Below, one piece after another: positions 26,094 to 39,433 of a DNA stretch of 64,000 nucleotides. The stretch spans positions 299,318,451 to 299,382,450 of the forward strand of contig OW240916.1 of NCBI GenBank assembly GCA_933207985.1, in the 5' to 3' direction. The position numbers and the translations under genes are program-made. Under the pieces are notes generated by a model, which had not been told where the DNA came from, did not search any database, and saw only the letters and a list, made by a program, of their open reading frames with translations. This DNA is from Pelobates cultripes (taxonomy: Eukaryota; Chordata; Amphibia; Anura; Pelobatidae). Every line of letters starts with the position of its first letter. Positions within the stretch are counted from its first letter, which is position 1.

Positions 26094-28811
26094 GTAAGTT
26101 TCTAACATTGAGTGCCTTGTTTCTGGAATATAGCAAAGAGTCAGGAAGACAGTACTTTTCAGTGCAATAATTTAATGTTGTACGAAAAACCAAACCTATA
26201 TTTATGTGGTAACATAGGTCTCAATTCAATCTGAATGTGGAGGCAGTTGGATTTGGATAGGATATTCGGATTTAGTGTTTTATATAGCTTTAGCAGCTCA
26301 CACAGATTAGATGACCCTCACTAGAAACACAATGGCGGACATTAGGTTAAGCTTAAATATGTTAGTGTGAAGTTAGCACATAATTAAACAGCACTTATTG
26401 GCACCCATGGGATTAGTGCTCTGATTAATTGCCCTGGAAGAACACTGTGTCTAAAAATACGTTTTAAAACAAAAGCATGAGGTTAAGTAAGGTTTTATAG
26501 CTGAAAATCAAATAAAACTCATAATGGCAATAACAAAGGATTTAGAAACACGGGATTTTAGAGGCAGAGTTTACGTTACTGCTGACAGCTCACAAAAGGA
26601 CTTTGTATCAGATTAAACTTACGAAGGAGGGGCAATAAACCTCCAATTTCAAGTTATTAGTGTGCTAACATACACATTAGCCCTGTAATGACATAAGGTG
26701 TAATAGATCCTTCGTTGCATTTGTACGGGAGAATAGGGGAGGGTGGATGATAAACTGGTGGCTACTCTTTCATTATTGATAATATTTACAGTATTTGCTG
26801 CCAGGATGGATAAGGTGAGGTTTTGTCACATCCAGGCTTGTAATCTATTCTAAACACAGGCAATCGATAATCTTATGCCTTTCTATCAAATTAAAGTGAA
26901 CCTGTAATGAAAAATGAATTTATCTAAAATTGCTCCCATATACATTGAATACACCATACATCACAAAGATACATGGCGTATTCAGTGTAAAATACAGATA
27001 TTTACTTGTCTTTCCTCAATTACAGCGCCACTTAGTGGGTGTTACTCTTGTAACAACTTCAGGACTGTTGTCTGCTCTTCCTCCGTTCTGTCTGCAGTCT
27101 TCTTCGATTTGCCTGCTTTTGGTGCATTCCCATGCAGGGCAAATATCCTCAGTGATGTCAGCACCCTGGCTTTGTCACGTTACTGCATTTCTATACTCCC
27201 TAGCCAGTGCTAGAAGAGCCATTTAGGGAGTTTCCATATTCCATACCGGCCACAGCTTATGCACTGTGGATGCTATGGGTGGAGAGCTGAGGGACCTTCT
27301 GTCTTTTCTGTTCTCCCTTGTCAGTCTATGCCTCGACACGCTGAGGCATTAACGGACAGTGTTAGAAAAACACATTTTTAAATAGGTCTCTCTCCTAATC
27401 TATACATTTGCTAGCAAAACTGTGTAGATTAAATCTTATGCTCAGTTTAATGAGCAAACGTTGAAATGTTGTTTGGGGCATGACTGGTCCCCTTCAATTT
27501 AAAGCCTTGACCTAAAAGTGCCTCTAGAGGACTCTAGTGGCTCTCCACTTGAGGTGGAGTTAACCACCTCAAGGTTTCTAAATAACTGCAATAATTACAA
27601 TTGCAGGATTAAGGGGACAGGGGCACTATTGTTTTTGTATGTTGTTTCTTACGTGCCTATATATCAGATGCATCAGACCCTACCTGAAAACTTAAAAGAA
27701 AGAGGACCCTCTTTTAACTTAAATATATCTATAAAGCACAAACAAATAAATAATAATAAAAAAAATGCTTTAGCCAGTTTTCTAGATTTCGGTGAATTAC
27801 AGTCTGCATAAAAAAAAAAAAAATCATTTTTTTTGTTACTAGCAATGCATTTCCATTTCAAATAAATCCTATGATAAAGTTGTTTATTTTTTTTTTAAGC
27901 CAAAAAAATGTGTTACTGAAGGGGTTAACAAATTTTTACGATACAACACAGGCACGTGAATTATGAAATAAAGAAAGAATTAAGTGGCATAAAAGGGATG
28001 ATATTAATAACGTAAGATTAAAGTTTCGTTTTACAGGCTTTTCAAGAACACGCTAATAAGACAGTGTCTAGAGTTTTCCGAAAAGATGATTTTAAAACAG
28101 TCTTTTGTCTGGAACCAAAAGTCTGGCTCATAAGTCTAGTCTGTGGTATTTAACAGCCATAAAAAAGAAACCTTAAATAGTCAGGTGTTTTTCTTTCTGT
28201 TCTGATGCACGTGAACAGGAAAATCCTAGCAATTCTTTGGGCCCTTCTTACTGCTGACTTTAACTTGCTTTTGGTTAAAAAAGGCTGCCAATGGTAACAC
28301 ACACTTCTTTATTGTATGTAACATAAACACTGTCATGGTTTACATTTAAAGACTCGCAATGACAGAGTTACAACGTGAGGTTCCTTACAATGTGTGCTCC
28401 AAACTTTATTGTGCCTCAATGATTTTGCTCGGTAACCTCTCAATGTAGCTCCAGCTATGAAAACATTGGGATAAGCTTATAGAGCCCCCCCCTTCACCCC
28501 CTCTTTTTCATAACCCCTTTCCTTCGTTTTAATATATTGATGTGCAGTGCGTAGCAATCTTTTTCCAACTTGCTCAATGAAAAAACGTAAACCTGAAAGG
28601 AAACTTGCACTTTGCATTTAAATATGCTCTTTTTAATATCCTTAACGCTTGGCCAACATGCGCAAAAAGAAAACGGGGGATAAGTAATCAGAAAACTAGT
28701 GTAAAGTGTCATCGATAAAAATAATCTACTGATTGATCTGTATCTACAGACTGGGCCATGGTAATTTTCGACACTTTAGTAAACACTAGGCTTTATATAT
28801 CTCTACACAAT

Positions 28812-28939
28812 ATCTATTATTATTATTTTATTATTTATATAGCGCCATCAGATTCCGTAGCGCTGTACAATGGGTGGACTAACAGACATGTAATTGTAAC
28901 CAGACAACTGGCCTTACAGGAACATAGAGGTGGAGGGCA
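28812..28939 (-). mobile_element. 5'-truncated L2 3' end
   Basis: Read on the minus strand this is the same 3' tail as the L2 at 34134-34276. The matching blocks include ACAGACATGTAATTGTAACC, TCCGTAGCGCTGTACA and TTATTTATATAGCGCCA, ending in a TAA-type microsatellite. Only the last 130 bases or so of the LINE are present. Confidence 0.8.
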
Positions 28940-29440
28940 TAAGAACCATTCGGCCCATCTAGTCCGCCCAATCTTCTCTCATTAGTCCCTGGTCTTATCT
29001 GATAGCTAGGATAGCCTTATGCTTATCCCACACATAAACTCCTTCACTGTGTTAACCTCTACCACTTCAGATGGAAGGCTATTCCATGCATCCACTACCC
29101 TCTCAGTAAAGTAATGCTTCCTGATATTATTTTTAAACCTCTGCCCCTCTTATGACTATGTCCTCTTGTTGTGGTAGTTTTTCTTTTCTTTAATCTAGTC
29201 TCCTCCTTTACTGTGTTGATTCCCTTTATGTATTTAGATGTTTCTATCATATCCCCCCTGTCTCGTCTTTCCTCCAAGCTATACATGTTAAGATCCTTTA
29301 ACCTTTCCTGATATGTTTTATCCCGCAATCCATGAACCAGTTTAGTAGCCCTTCTCTGAACTCTCTCTAAGGTATCAATATCCTTCTGAAGATACAGTCT
29401 CCAGTACTGTGTACAATACTCAAAGTAAGGGCTCACTATT
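28940..29440 (-). mobile_element. CR1-type LINE, reverse transcriptase C-terminus and 3' end
   Basis: The minus-strand translation (about 29095-29436) starts YFEYCTQYWRLYLQKDI and continues LERVQRRATKLVHGL, YQERLKDLNMYSLEERR and RGDMIETSKY. This is the usual end of CR1-clade reverse transcriptase ORFs. The frame decays after that into the 3' untranslated end AAGAACCATTCGGCCCATC. It is 5'-truncated. Confidence 0.88.
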
Positions 29441-30201
29441 TAATAAACTAAAAATAAATAAAACATAACACTCACATTACATGCACACTAATCAGCTACA
29501 GTGTTACAATGCTCTTTAGATCCTCGGGGGAGGGGAGATTTTCTATTCTTCTGACTTTGTGTTTGCTTTTAGATAAATCAGTTATTTAAGTCAGGGGAGC
29601 TCTGTCTAATCAGTTTATTTTATTTACGTAAAGACTTAATTGAAGAAATATTCCCCCTGAATTACCCTCTAAGTGTGTTTGTGACTGATAAACAATACAT
29701 TGCTTACACGTACAGTCTAAAGAAAGGGAGGACATATTTAAAATTACAATATTTGAAAATCAGTAAAATAATTCAAACATTTACACCATATCCCTTTAAT
29801 AACATTTCTAGTCCAGATGCATTTCCATTAATTCACAACGGGCTGCTTTCATTTAAACTTTTGGAAAACCCGTCCATGTCTCTGCTTTGTCAATTGTTTC
29901 CAGAGTCTGTCATGCACCGATGCTACTGACTTGAGTTAAGCCATTAAAAGCTGGACTTTACAGAGGAAATTTGTTATTTTTACAGAAACATCCCAATGCT
30001 ATTTAGTTCTTTTGAAATTTCAAAAAGAGGGCTGCTTCTACTTATATTGCCTTGTTGTCATCGCCCAAATCTCTTTGTTAGACTATTTATTTTTTGAGAT
30101 TAAGGTGCAACCTAGAATTTACACATGGGGGCCCTGGTCATAACAACTGGCAGCTAGCTGAGAGAATTCTTCAGAGTCTAAACATTGTTGGTGTTTGGGT
30201 G

Positions 30202-30303
30202 GTGAGAGCTGTGATTTCACTACTGTCTAAAAGCATTGGTTTATCAAGAGATGTGAGAGCTGTGATTTCACTACTGTCTAAAAGCATTGGTTTATCAAGA
30301 GAC
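30202..30303. repeat. 51-bp tandem duplication
   Basis: Two copies (30202-30252 and 30253-30303) beginning GTGAGAGCTGTGATTTCAC are essentially identical, implying a young duplication about 330 bases upstream of exon 6. Confidence 0.92.
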
Positions 30304-30631
30304 TAAATGATATGGTTGAGGCAGTGGATAAAAAAAATAAAAAAGACTATATGTAGAAAATGTACATTAGAAAAATGTAATAGAACCTACATGGGGTGGT
30401 CCAAGATAACATTTAATTTTTTTAAAGAAAAAAATTAAATTTTATCTTTACGTTAGTATAGATAGATAGATAGATACATAGATAGCAGAGGATCATATAG
30501 ATAGTAGAAGGAAATATAATTAACCACAATATTAATTCAAGTAGAATGATTAAAGCTTAACAGTTTGAGAAAAAGAAATACATCTTTATAATATTAAACA
30601 GTAAACACACATGTAATATATTATTTTCCAG

Positions 30632-30919
30632 GTGACTTGTTCCATGTTCCAAAAAAACTGACATTTGAAGAGGCTAAAGCTGAATGTAAGAATAGAGACG
30701 CAGTTCTTGCTACAGTCGGAGATCTCTATGCAGCATGGAGGAGAGGTTTTGACCAGTGTGACTATGGTTGGCTTGCTGATGGAAGTGTTCGTTATCCTGT
30801 GTCTGTGGCTAGACCCCAGTGTGGAGGTGGTTTGCTTGGGGTGAGGACCAAATACCGCTTCAGTAACCAGACATTCTTTCCACAACCACAAAACAAATTT
30901 AATGTCTACTGCGTTCAAG
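30632..30919 (+). CDS. vcan: Versican exon 6: Link module 2
   Basis: One exon encodes the whole second Link module. It opens G-D-L-F-H-V (human has GDVFHL) and has AECKNRD (first Cys), [31 protein letters not shown] (here only landmarks: second Cys in FDQCDYGW), [14 protein letters not shown] (third Cys), an NQT sequon in FSNQTFF, and VYCVQ (fourth Cys). All four cysteines are present. The tandem Link modules form the hyaluronan-binding surface of G1. It ends at 30919 before GTAAGT, phase 1. The next exon in frame can be exon 7, exon 8 or, in a V3-type transcript, the EGF exon outside the window. Confidence 0.97.
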
Positions 30920-31879
30920 GTAAGTTAAACATATAAAAAATATTTTTTTAAAAACAAAATCGAGACAGATGAGCTAGACCCCATTCATAAGCGGGGGGTT
31001 ATCCCAAAAAACTCAACTGAAAAAGAAAAGGTTATTAATGTTAAAAGTGATTGTTGTTTTAATAATTAGAACTTTTATTAGAATATTTATGAAAACCAAC
31101 ATACTAAGCCAAAACCTGTCTCCCGTTACCTATTTACACGATAAAATAACCTTAGATGGTCATATCATGCTTAGCCTATGCCACAGCTAGTTAAAAATAT
31201 TCCAATATGCTGTTACATTGTTACTTAACTTTGCTGCTATGAACTGTAAATCCCCTAAACTATTTTTACCAAACTTACATTATTACATTTTGAGCTACTG
31301 CATCATTGTAATCTCAAACCTTAGTGGCCTAGAGTGGGGAGCAGATAGAACTAATTTTTCTTGCTCTTGTTCGATGCATACGCTGGTAGCTGGTTGGTTC
31401 ACATGATAAAGGCTATAAAAATATCAGCTGATTGTCTGCAATAAGCAAGCCTGATTTCAAAACTATCAAGCCCCAATACTGCTGTAAGAAAGTCAGTGCT
31501 CCATCAGCTGATCAGCTGCAATACGCAAGGTAGCCTTCTGGAAGACCACACTAAGACTCTATTCTGCACAATATAATTTATTTAATTTAACCACCCTGTA
31601 CATTTATTTTATTTTATATATCCTGTGTGCATTGTATATTTTCTTGCCTTTATATCTTGTCTGTCATGCTAAAGTGTAGTTTTGCTAGCCCTGTATGTAA
31701 TTGTTTTATTTACCTATATGCATTCCTCTATTTCCCCTCTGATTTTTGACTGACCTCTGATCCCTCCTTTCTTTTACTGATATGTTTGGTTTTATTTGAA
31801 TAACCATCCCTTCATCTCTGTGCCTAGATACATATCCCCTCAGCAAGCCTATCTAACCCTTACATATCTTTATTCAACA

Positions 31880-34276
31880 GCCTGATTTCAAAACTCAAGC
31901 CCCAGTACTGCTGTAAGAAAGCCTGATACCTGCCCTCTCCTCCCCTTCCCCCATTATTACATTTATAGCTTGCCAAATTTTAGATAAGTAAAAATAACAG
32001 GTGTACACACTGCCTCTTTTTAGTACACGCCTGCACTTTCTTAATCCATATAACTTAATATTTACTCTACCTTCACCTGCTCTTGATATTCCAATTATTT
32101 CCAATTGACATTTTCCCTTTTTAGCAATGATCTGTCTTCTCCTCCTCTTTATTTTCTCCTTCTCCCTCACCCAACCACTTTTACATATGCCCCTCTCTGC
32201 TACACTCCTCCCTTATCTCATCTCACGACCTGCACTAATTTTTCTCTTTCACTCCTACCCACAATCGATCTCATCCTAGACCCCATGCATATAAAACCCG
32301 TTCACACCTCCTGTCACTTTCTCTCCTCCTGCTTCTGGCAGCTGGAGATGTCTCTCCCAATCCAGGGCCCTTCATCTTCCCTACACACACTAAGAAAACC
32401 AGAAACCCCACAAACATCATCACAATACCCTGGCCTTTACCCTCACTTACCAACATTCAGTGTGCACTCTGGAATGCCTGCTCCTTCTGCAGTAATTTAA
32501 AATCAACAGCCATACATGACTTTTTCATCTCAAACTCACTCACACTACTTGCACTTACAGAGACCTGGCTGTCCCCCTCTGATAGTGCTACTCCTGCCTC
32601 TTTATATTTTGGTGGGCTACAATTCTCTCACACTCCCAGACTCAACTGTAAAGGAGGTGGTGTAGACATCCTTCTCTCCCCTCAACGTACCTCTCAACCA
32701 ATCATAACTGCATCTGTCCTATCCTTTTCTTCTTTTGAAGTTCACACTGTCTGCCTATTTAAACCTACTCCTTGAAGAAGAGATTGACAGACTTCCTCGA
32801 GTCCAACTCTCTGCTAGACCCGCTTCAGTCTGGTTTCCGTGCTAAGCACTCTGTGGAAATGGTACTGACCAAAGTATTCAATGATCTACTCGCTGCAAAA
32901 TCTCATGGTCACTACTCTATCCTAATTCTCATTGACCTTTCTGCTTTTGATCATCAACAGCTTCTTCTCATCCTCCGCAATATCGGTCTACAAGATATTG
33001 CTCTCTCCTGGTGCTCCTCCGACCTCTCCCAGTGCTCTTTCAGTTTTTCTTTCTCTGGCTTTGCTTATTCTCCCCAACTCCTCTCCGTTGGTGTCCCCTA
33101 TGGTTCAGTCCTTGGTCCCCTACTGTTCTCCATCTATACTGCCTCCCTTGGTAAACTCATTAGCTCCTTTGGCATCTAATATCATTTCTATGCTGATGAC
33201 ATGGAAATCTATCGGTCTTCTCCTGATCTCTCCCCGTTCCTCTTGACTAGTGTCTCTGACTGCCTCTCTGCTATTTCTAACTGGATGGCTGCCCACTTCC
33301 TTAAACTCAACTTGACCAAAACAAAAATTCTGGTCTTTCTTCCCTCAAGTGTTGCTACTCCTGTGTCTTTCTCCATCCAAGTTAACGGTGCTATCATCAG
33401 CTCAACCACGCAGGCTCGCTGCCTAGGTGTTCTCTTTGACTCCGAACTCTCCTTCACACCTCATGTTCAGTCTATCACCAAATCCTGCTGCTTTCATCTC
33501 AAAAACATTGCACGCATCCGACCCTACTTAACGCCAGATGCGACTAAGATTTTGGTCCATTCCACTGTCCTTTCTCGCCTTGACTACTGTAATCCGCTTC
33601 TCAGTGGTCTTACATGCTCCCAACTTGCGCCGTTACAGTTCATAATGAATACGGCAGTGAGGCTCCTCTTCCTGTCCGCCCGCACCTCCCACTCCTCATC
33701 CTTCTGTCAGTCCCTACATTGGCTTTCTGTAAGATATAGGGCTCAATTTAAAATTCTGGTTCTTGCTTTCAAATCTCTACATAATGCTGCTCTCACTATC
33801 CTCTCTATCCTCCCAAATACACAAGTATGTCCCGTCTAGGCCTTTATGCTCTGCTGAAGACTTACGTTTATCTTCTGTCCATACTTCCACCTGTGATGCT
33901 CGCCTTCAAGATTTCTCTAGGGCTGCACCGTTCCTGTGGAACTCACTTCCCTCCTCCGTTAGATGCTCACCCAGTCCCTACTCCTTCAAAAAATCATTAA
34001 AAACCCACTTAAAAGCGTATCAATTAAACTGTTAATAGCTCCTGACTGATTCCTCTTCTGCAACTGTCATTAGTCTAATACTATCCTTACCTTTTTGTGT
34101 CACTATACCCCACTCCCTCTAGCATGTAAGCTCATTGAGCAGGGCCCTCAACCACTCTGTTCCTGTGTGTCCAACTTGTCTGGTTACAACTACATGTCTG
34201 TTCGTCCAACCACTGTAAAGCGCTGCGGAATTTGTTGGCGTTATATAAATAATAACTTAATAATAATAATAATAAT
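31880..34276 (+). mobile_element. L2-clade LINE, defective, sense to vcan
   Basis: An open frame from about 32320 to 32775 has a Leu-rich stretch, GDVSPNPGP (a 2A-like motif), then endonuclease landmarks LALTETWLSPSDS and GGLQFSHTPRLNCKGGG. It jumps directly into the reverse transcriptase at [12 protein letters not shown], so the middle is deleted. RT landmarks follow: [24 protein letters not shown], a stop near 33178, then YADDMEIY, LGVLFDSELSFTPH, SRLDYCNPLLSGL and FLWNSLPSSVR. The 3' end is AAAGCGCTGCGGAATTTGTT plus a TAA repeat. The 5' limit is unclear: 45 bases near 31449 are repeated near 31880. Confidence 0.88.
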
Positions 34277-36296
34277 ATGAAAATACAGATATTGACCTTT
34301 GAAATGTGTAGGCTAGGGAAATAAAATGCAGATAATTGTAAGTAAAATATACCCCTAATTTGACTCAAGAGAAATCTTATTGCCATGACTGCATTTATAT
34401 TGCAATAGGAGCTCTGTTGGAACTACTTCTAGGTGATCACCAGACTGCCTTGGACTTAAAGATCCCCAAGTACTTAGAGACACTCAATGAGAGACCATAC
34501 AAAGGAGCTTATTTGGAAAATGCCAGCTGTTTATTAAACTTAGCATAACTTAAATAATAACACACAATAAAGGGGAGTCTAGTGGGAGTACAACAATATT
34601 GTTATAACTGTAAATTAACAGCTTTAAATAACAGCATGCTATAAATGTGCAGCCATTCATAGATCCTAAACAGTGTGCAAAGTTAGCTTTGCATTAACAA
34701 TTTTATAGTCAGACAGTTCACACAAGTACTATAGAGCAAAACATGAAGAGTAGTTTAAAAAAAAAAAAAAAAATATTTAACAATGGGCCTATTCCATACA
34801 TGGGCATGAGCCTGGAGCTTTAGCTCCACTAGCCCCTTAGAGTTTGTTGTCTAAATGTAACCCTTTAAAACTTTTAAAAAACTTTTTTCTTTTTTTTTTA
34901 GCATGCTAATTTCTTCCCACATATGCATAAGCTTACTTTATTATTTCACTTTCAAATTAGAGCACACATTTCAGTTCTCAAGACAAATATGAAATAGCTA
35001 TCAAATACTAAAAAGAATTTTGGAAACTTTCGACTTTTTGGCAGCTTGTTCTGCTTGAGGTGAAGAATGGCAATTTTCTTTTTGGTTTAGTTTTTACTTA
35101 CCCCTACTTTTAGGATTTGTACCCTAAAAACACAACATATTCCAATACAGACAGAAACATTTAAGAAAACTAGTAAGTGGTACTCACAATAATCTTGTAG
35201 CCTGTGGGAAAATTTGAGGGAGAATCACAACATAATCCCAACAAATAGTGAACATATTTCCGACAGCAGAACACATGATAAAAAGATGCTCGATCAAAGA
35301 TTTTAACCACATTGCATCCATATGCCACAATGTAAAGTCTACATCACCTCACATCTTTTAAGATTCTCTTTGATCCTACTTCATCGTATGCAGAAAATCT
35401 ATGCTTATCAAATGTTTGCCATGACTAAGCTTACTGATATGTATACAATATATCCGCTTCATTACATGATGGATATTGTGCGAATCTTTGATTTCCTTTT
35501 GGAATATAAACACATAGAGTGCACACCCTTAAAAAAGTCACAGTATTTTCTCGTAATGTGGTATTTGAATAACTGAGGTCTGTGTAACATATGTTCACAA
35601 CCTCAGAAAAAGCACATCATATATTATATCAATAACCCCAAAGGAAAAATTATATAAATCTTCAACACATGGAGACCTAAAAAATTCCCAAACTTATGGT
35701 AGTAGTTTCTTAAATTCAATTTGACTGACTTTCTAAAGACAAATATGGTAACAGTATTCATCAACCATATAAGTGCCTACATATTCAGTCAATCTCGTCT
35801 ATACAGCTGGTAAGCAGAACATAACACACCCAATGGCCATCTCACTTCTTGCTTGCTCCTAAACCAATTCTGAAAATTCGACTCCTCATGGGACATAAAC
35901 ATTTGTTTTCTTCTTTAAAATTTACAAATAAGAATCACCTCTCTTTGGTTATAACTGTGGCAACAAATCTCTAATTTCTACAGATCAGTTTAGTGTCTAT
36001 TTTGCAACGAGGCTACAGGTATAGTTCTATATTTTTTGTCAATTTGGGGTGGTTTGACAAAAAAAAAAAAAAAGGTGTTTTGTAGCTTGGGTTGTTCCCT
36101 TTGTCTTCTGAACTGATACATCTGCAATTTCACATTGCCAATATCAGTTCTACCCAACATGGACAGTGATAATCATCTTAAGGGCGTGAGAATTTCCCAC
36201 CTTCATTTCTTCTGTAGATACATCATGGCTTAGAGTAATAAAAAATGAACTGGGAAATACTTGGAGCGGAAAGGGAAAAATAATAATAATAATAAC

Positions 36297-36375
36297 AAAG
36301 TATTTAACCAGAAAAGGTACATTCAAATTCTCTGGTCTCCAACTACATCCTGGGGATGTTACCTTTGCCCAACAT
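36297..36375 (-). mobile_element. Short LINE-tail-like fragment
   Basis: AAGTATTTAACCAGAAAAGGTAC and the bases that follow resemble the start of 45090-45540 (AATATTTTACCAGGAAGGATAC). It is short and diverged, so the assignment is tentative. Confidence 0.45.
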
Positions 36376-37452
36376 CCAGGGAATGAAAGAATAGGTATGA
36401 AGCATCTATGAAGTGAGCAGTTTGTAAACTAAATTGTTGAATTTTCAAAGCATAGCAACTTAACTACAAACCTATACATGATATAAAAGAAGCTCCATAA
36501 TTGGCAATTGCATCAGAATGATCTATTGCATTAAAATTCCTGAAGTTTGAGACATTTGCTCTTTAAATTATTTTGAGTGAATCACTATGTGCCTGAATTG
36601 CAGCTGTTATTTCAGTCTCTGGGAAAAGTCTGAAGGTAACAAAGCTGCAGAATATATGTATCTCCAAACAGAAACATATGTTGAAGATGTTGCTTTGAAA
36701 AAAACCAAAAAACTTTTAACCATAAATAAAGGATACAAATCAATTACCACACCCTTGAATCGAACATACCATTTTTTTCCGTAATACTTTATTCTTTTTA
36801 TATAGACACAAGGAATTTGAAAAGAATCAGAGAAATATTACTCATTACATCGCCTTTAGCTACCTCCACATTCCTTGTACCAATAACTGTGACTTTTTGA
36901 AGTGTTTCCTTTGTAACAGTTACAAACCCACTGTGCAATGAATAATACATTAAAGACACTACATGAAATTTGAAACATCTGGATTTCTGTCTGAAACTTT
37001 GGGTCCAGGGCATACCGTCAAGCCAAATGCACTTTTTTATGAGTGTTTTTATTTTTGATGATTTTCAATGTTAGTAATTATTTTTGAAAAGCCAAACAAA
37101 AACAAAGCAAAACATTTTGCACAGACTCTCACTTTTTAAAAAAGATCTCATTTGGTTGCTTTCATATTAAATGGGTGGAATCTTTTAGGTGACTCTGAAT
37201 ACGCAAATACTCAAATATTACATGAAAATCCATTATAGCATTCCATCTGCATGATAATCTAAAAAGACAACAATCCAATGAGTATAAAAACTTGTATCTC
37301 TTGTGCTATGGAGTTGCTTAGTAACTAATAATTGAGCCACATTGGTGGCTTTATCCCCAGTGGTCTATGGTGGAGCTCATTGTCTATATGGATACCTATA
37401 ATTCGTATTCATTTTTTCCTGGGCATCTGAATGAAGCAAAGTCCCATTGAGC

Positions 37453-37995
37453 TTAAAGGACCACTATAGGCACCCAGATCACTTCATAAAGTGGTCTTGA
37501 TGAAAGGTCCCCCTAGTTTTAACCCTGCAGCTGAAAACATAGCAGTTTCAGAGAAACTGCTATGTTTACATTGAGGGTTAATCCAGCCTCTAGTGGCTGT
37601 CTCACTGACAGCCGCTAGAGGCGTTTCCGCAATTCTCACTGTGAAAATCACAGGGTGAAGATGCTGGATGTCTATAGGAAAGCATTGAGAAATGCTTTCC
37701 TATGGGCGGACTGAATGCGCGTGCGGCTCTTGCCGCGAATGCGCATTTGGCGCTGACGTCGGCAGGAGGAGGAGAGGTTACTAGCACTGAGAGTGCCCAG
37801 CACTGGAGAAAGGTAAGTGGCTGAAGGGGTTTTAACCCCTTCAGCCCAGCGGGAGGATGGCCATGAGGGTTGGGAGGGTGGCCATGAGGGTGGGGGGGCC
37901 CCCCTCCTGCTGGGCTGAATGGGTTAAAACCCCTTCAGCCACTTACCTTTCTCCAGAGTTTGTTTTGTTTTCCTGGCCCTATAGTGGTCCTTTAA
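37453..37995. mobile_element. TTAA-bounded foldback MITE (AGGACCACTATAGG)
   Basis: TTAA then AGGACCACTATAGGCACCC on the left, CCCTATAGTGGTCCT then TTAA on the right. Inside are shared blocks CATAGCAGTTTCAGAGAAAC, AGCCGCTAGAGGCG and ATGCTTTCCTATG found in the copies at 42472, 51739 and in part 47758. A second hairpin is formed by AAGGTAAGTGGCTGAAGGGG and its inverse. Confidence 0.8.
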
Positions 37996-39433
37996 AGACC
38001 TAAAGCTTGTTACCATGTCTTATCAACAGTTACATTATGTCTAAGCCTGCACATGGACTACACTGTTGTCATTGCTTATCTTAATTTACATAAAACAAGT
38101 CAAGAAGAACTTTCTGAGCTTTACGTGTGGCCCAAAGATCTACAAAGAGAGCTGCAAAGTACCCTCTAGAACTGTCTTTCTAGTCAAACATTATTTGCCA
38201 CCATGCCCTGAATTCTTTAGAAATGCATAAATATATGCATGAAAAACAAATAAAGTACAAGTATCAACTTTAATCCTGGTCCAAGAATGAAACAGGCTTA
38301 ATTTTTTTTTGTGAAGAACATTAACACAAACCACCTGCCTTTTAAAGTCACTAACAGGCTGTAAAGTGGAATAATGAAATATTGCCAGTATCTTTACTGA
38401 AATTTTTTTCCCAAATATTCTTTAACCCATTGTATTTTACAAAATCATGTCTAATTACTTTAACTTTAGTGGGAAAGGCTCCCATAAAGGCACCTTCAAT
38501 GTAGGTTATAGAGCTATTTGTTGCATAATAAGAAACATTTATTTTGCATTCTGCAGTATAAATTCAACATTATAAAAAAAGACTGAATGTTGTGCTATTT
38601 TATATATTTTATAACTGTATGCATGCCTTAACGGTGCCATTCGTCTTTCTGCACAAAATGTTTGTCACTTTTATAAAGACTTAATAAGTAAGGGATACTG
38701 TATAATGATAAAACACATAACCATCAGCAAAGGATTGTTAAATACCACGAACGAATGCATGTTTGGTAAATTTATCTAATTTATTTTTGGTAAATGTATT
38801 TAACTAAAAATTAATTTTTTAAAATCATTATATATATATATTATATGCTACATTAACAGTAGCATTCTAGTATTGCACTGTCCATATTTAATGCGCCAGC
38901 TATGTCAACTATATTAATAGCATTACACATTGCTTTTCAACAACACTAAACAAAGCAGTTTGAGAACTTTCCTAACTATACTTAGATGTGAAGTATACGT
39001 CAAACTTTTATTTTATTTTCCAATGTAGTTTGAATGGTATGGTATGTAACCCTGGAAATATGCCATTACTTTTATTGTATACCTAATTTAAAGCATGTTG
39101 CAAAGAGGGAAAAAAAACAAGTTTGAAGATAAAATGTAATGTGCGCATCCAAAGTTATTTGCTACTCTCTATTAGACAATTTACAAGAACAGGAAATTAA
39201 TGCTTGGTACCTAATTTCTTATTATAAAGAAAACTATTGAACATTGAATGTGCTATTCTTAATAGCTTGGCAGTGCTTTTTAAAATTTACTGTAACAACA
39301 AAATAAAATTTTAATTTTGTATTACTTTTCATGAAAAACATTTTTGTTTTTATTAATCGTTGACTGGAAAATAATATAATAGAAATGTCATCTTGAATAG
39401 AATTAATTTTTGTTCCCCATTTTTATTTCACAG

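Larger units (their letters stand above)
26094..30631 (+). other. vcan: vcan intron 5 (4.5 kb)
   Basis: Phase 1 intron with a GTAAGT donor and an ATTTTCCAG acceptor. Contents: a possible MITE at about 26893-27500 with a TTAA near each end (weak), a minus-strand L2 tail at 28812-28939 abutting a minus-strand CR1 fragment at 28940-29440, a 51-bp tandem duplication at 30202-30303, and a short GATA microsatellite near 30457. No host exon is seen. Confidence 0.88.
30920..39433 (+). other. vcan: vcan intron 6 (8.5 kb)
   Basis: Phase 1 intron from the GTAAGT donor to the TTTATTTCACAG acceptor of exon 7. It contains a sense-oriented L2-type LINE (about 31880-34276, with related sequence from 31440), a short LINE-tail-like segment at 36297-36375, and a large TTAA-bounded foldback element at 37453-37995. 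Between about 34280 and 36290 and between 38000 and 39430 I see only AT-rich unique-looking sequence. Confidence 0.88.

Noticed and set aside
26893..27500. MITE between TTAAAGTGAACCTGTAATG and CTGGTCCCCTTCAATTTAA
   Set aside because: The ends are only weakly inverted and no second copy was seen in the window, so it was not listed as a firm element.
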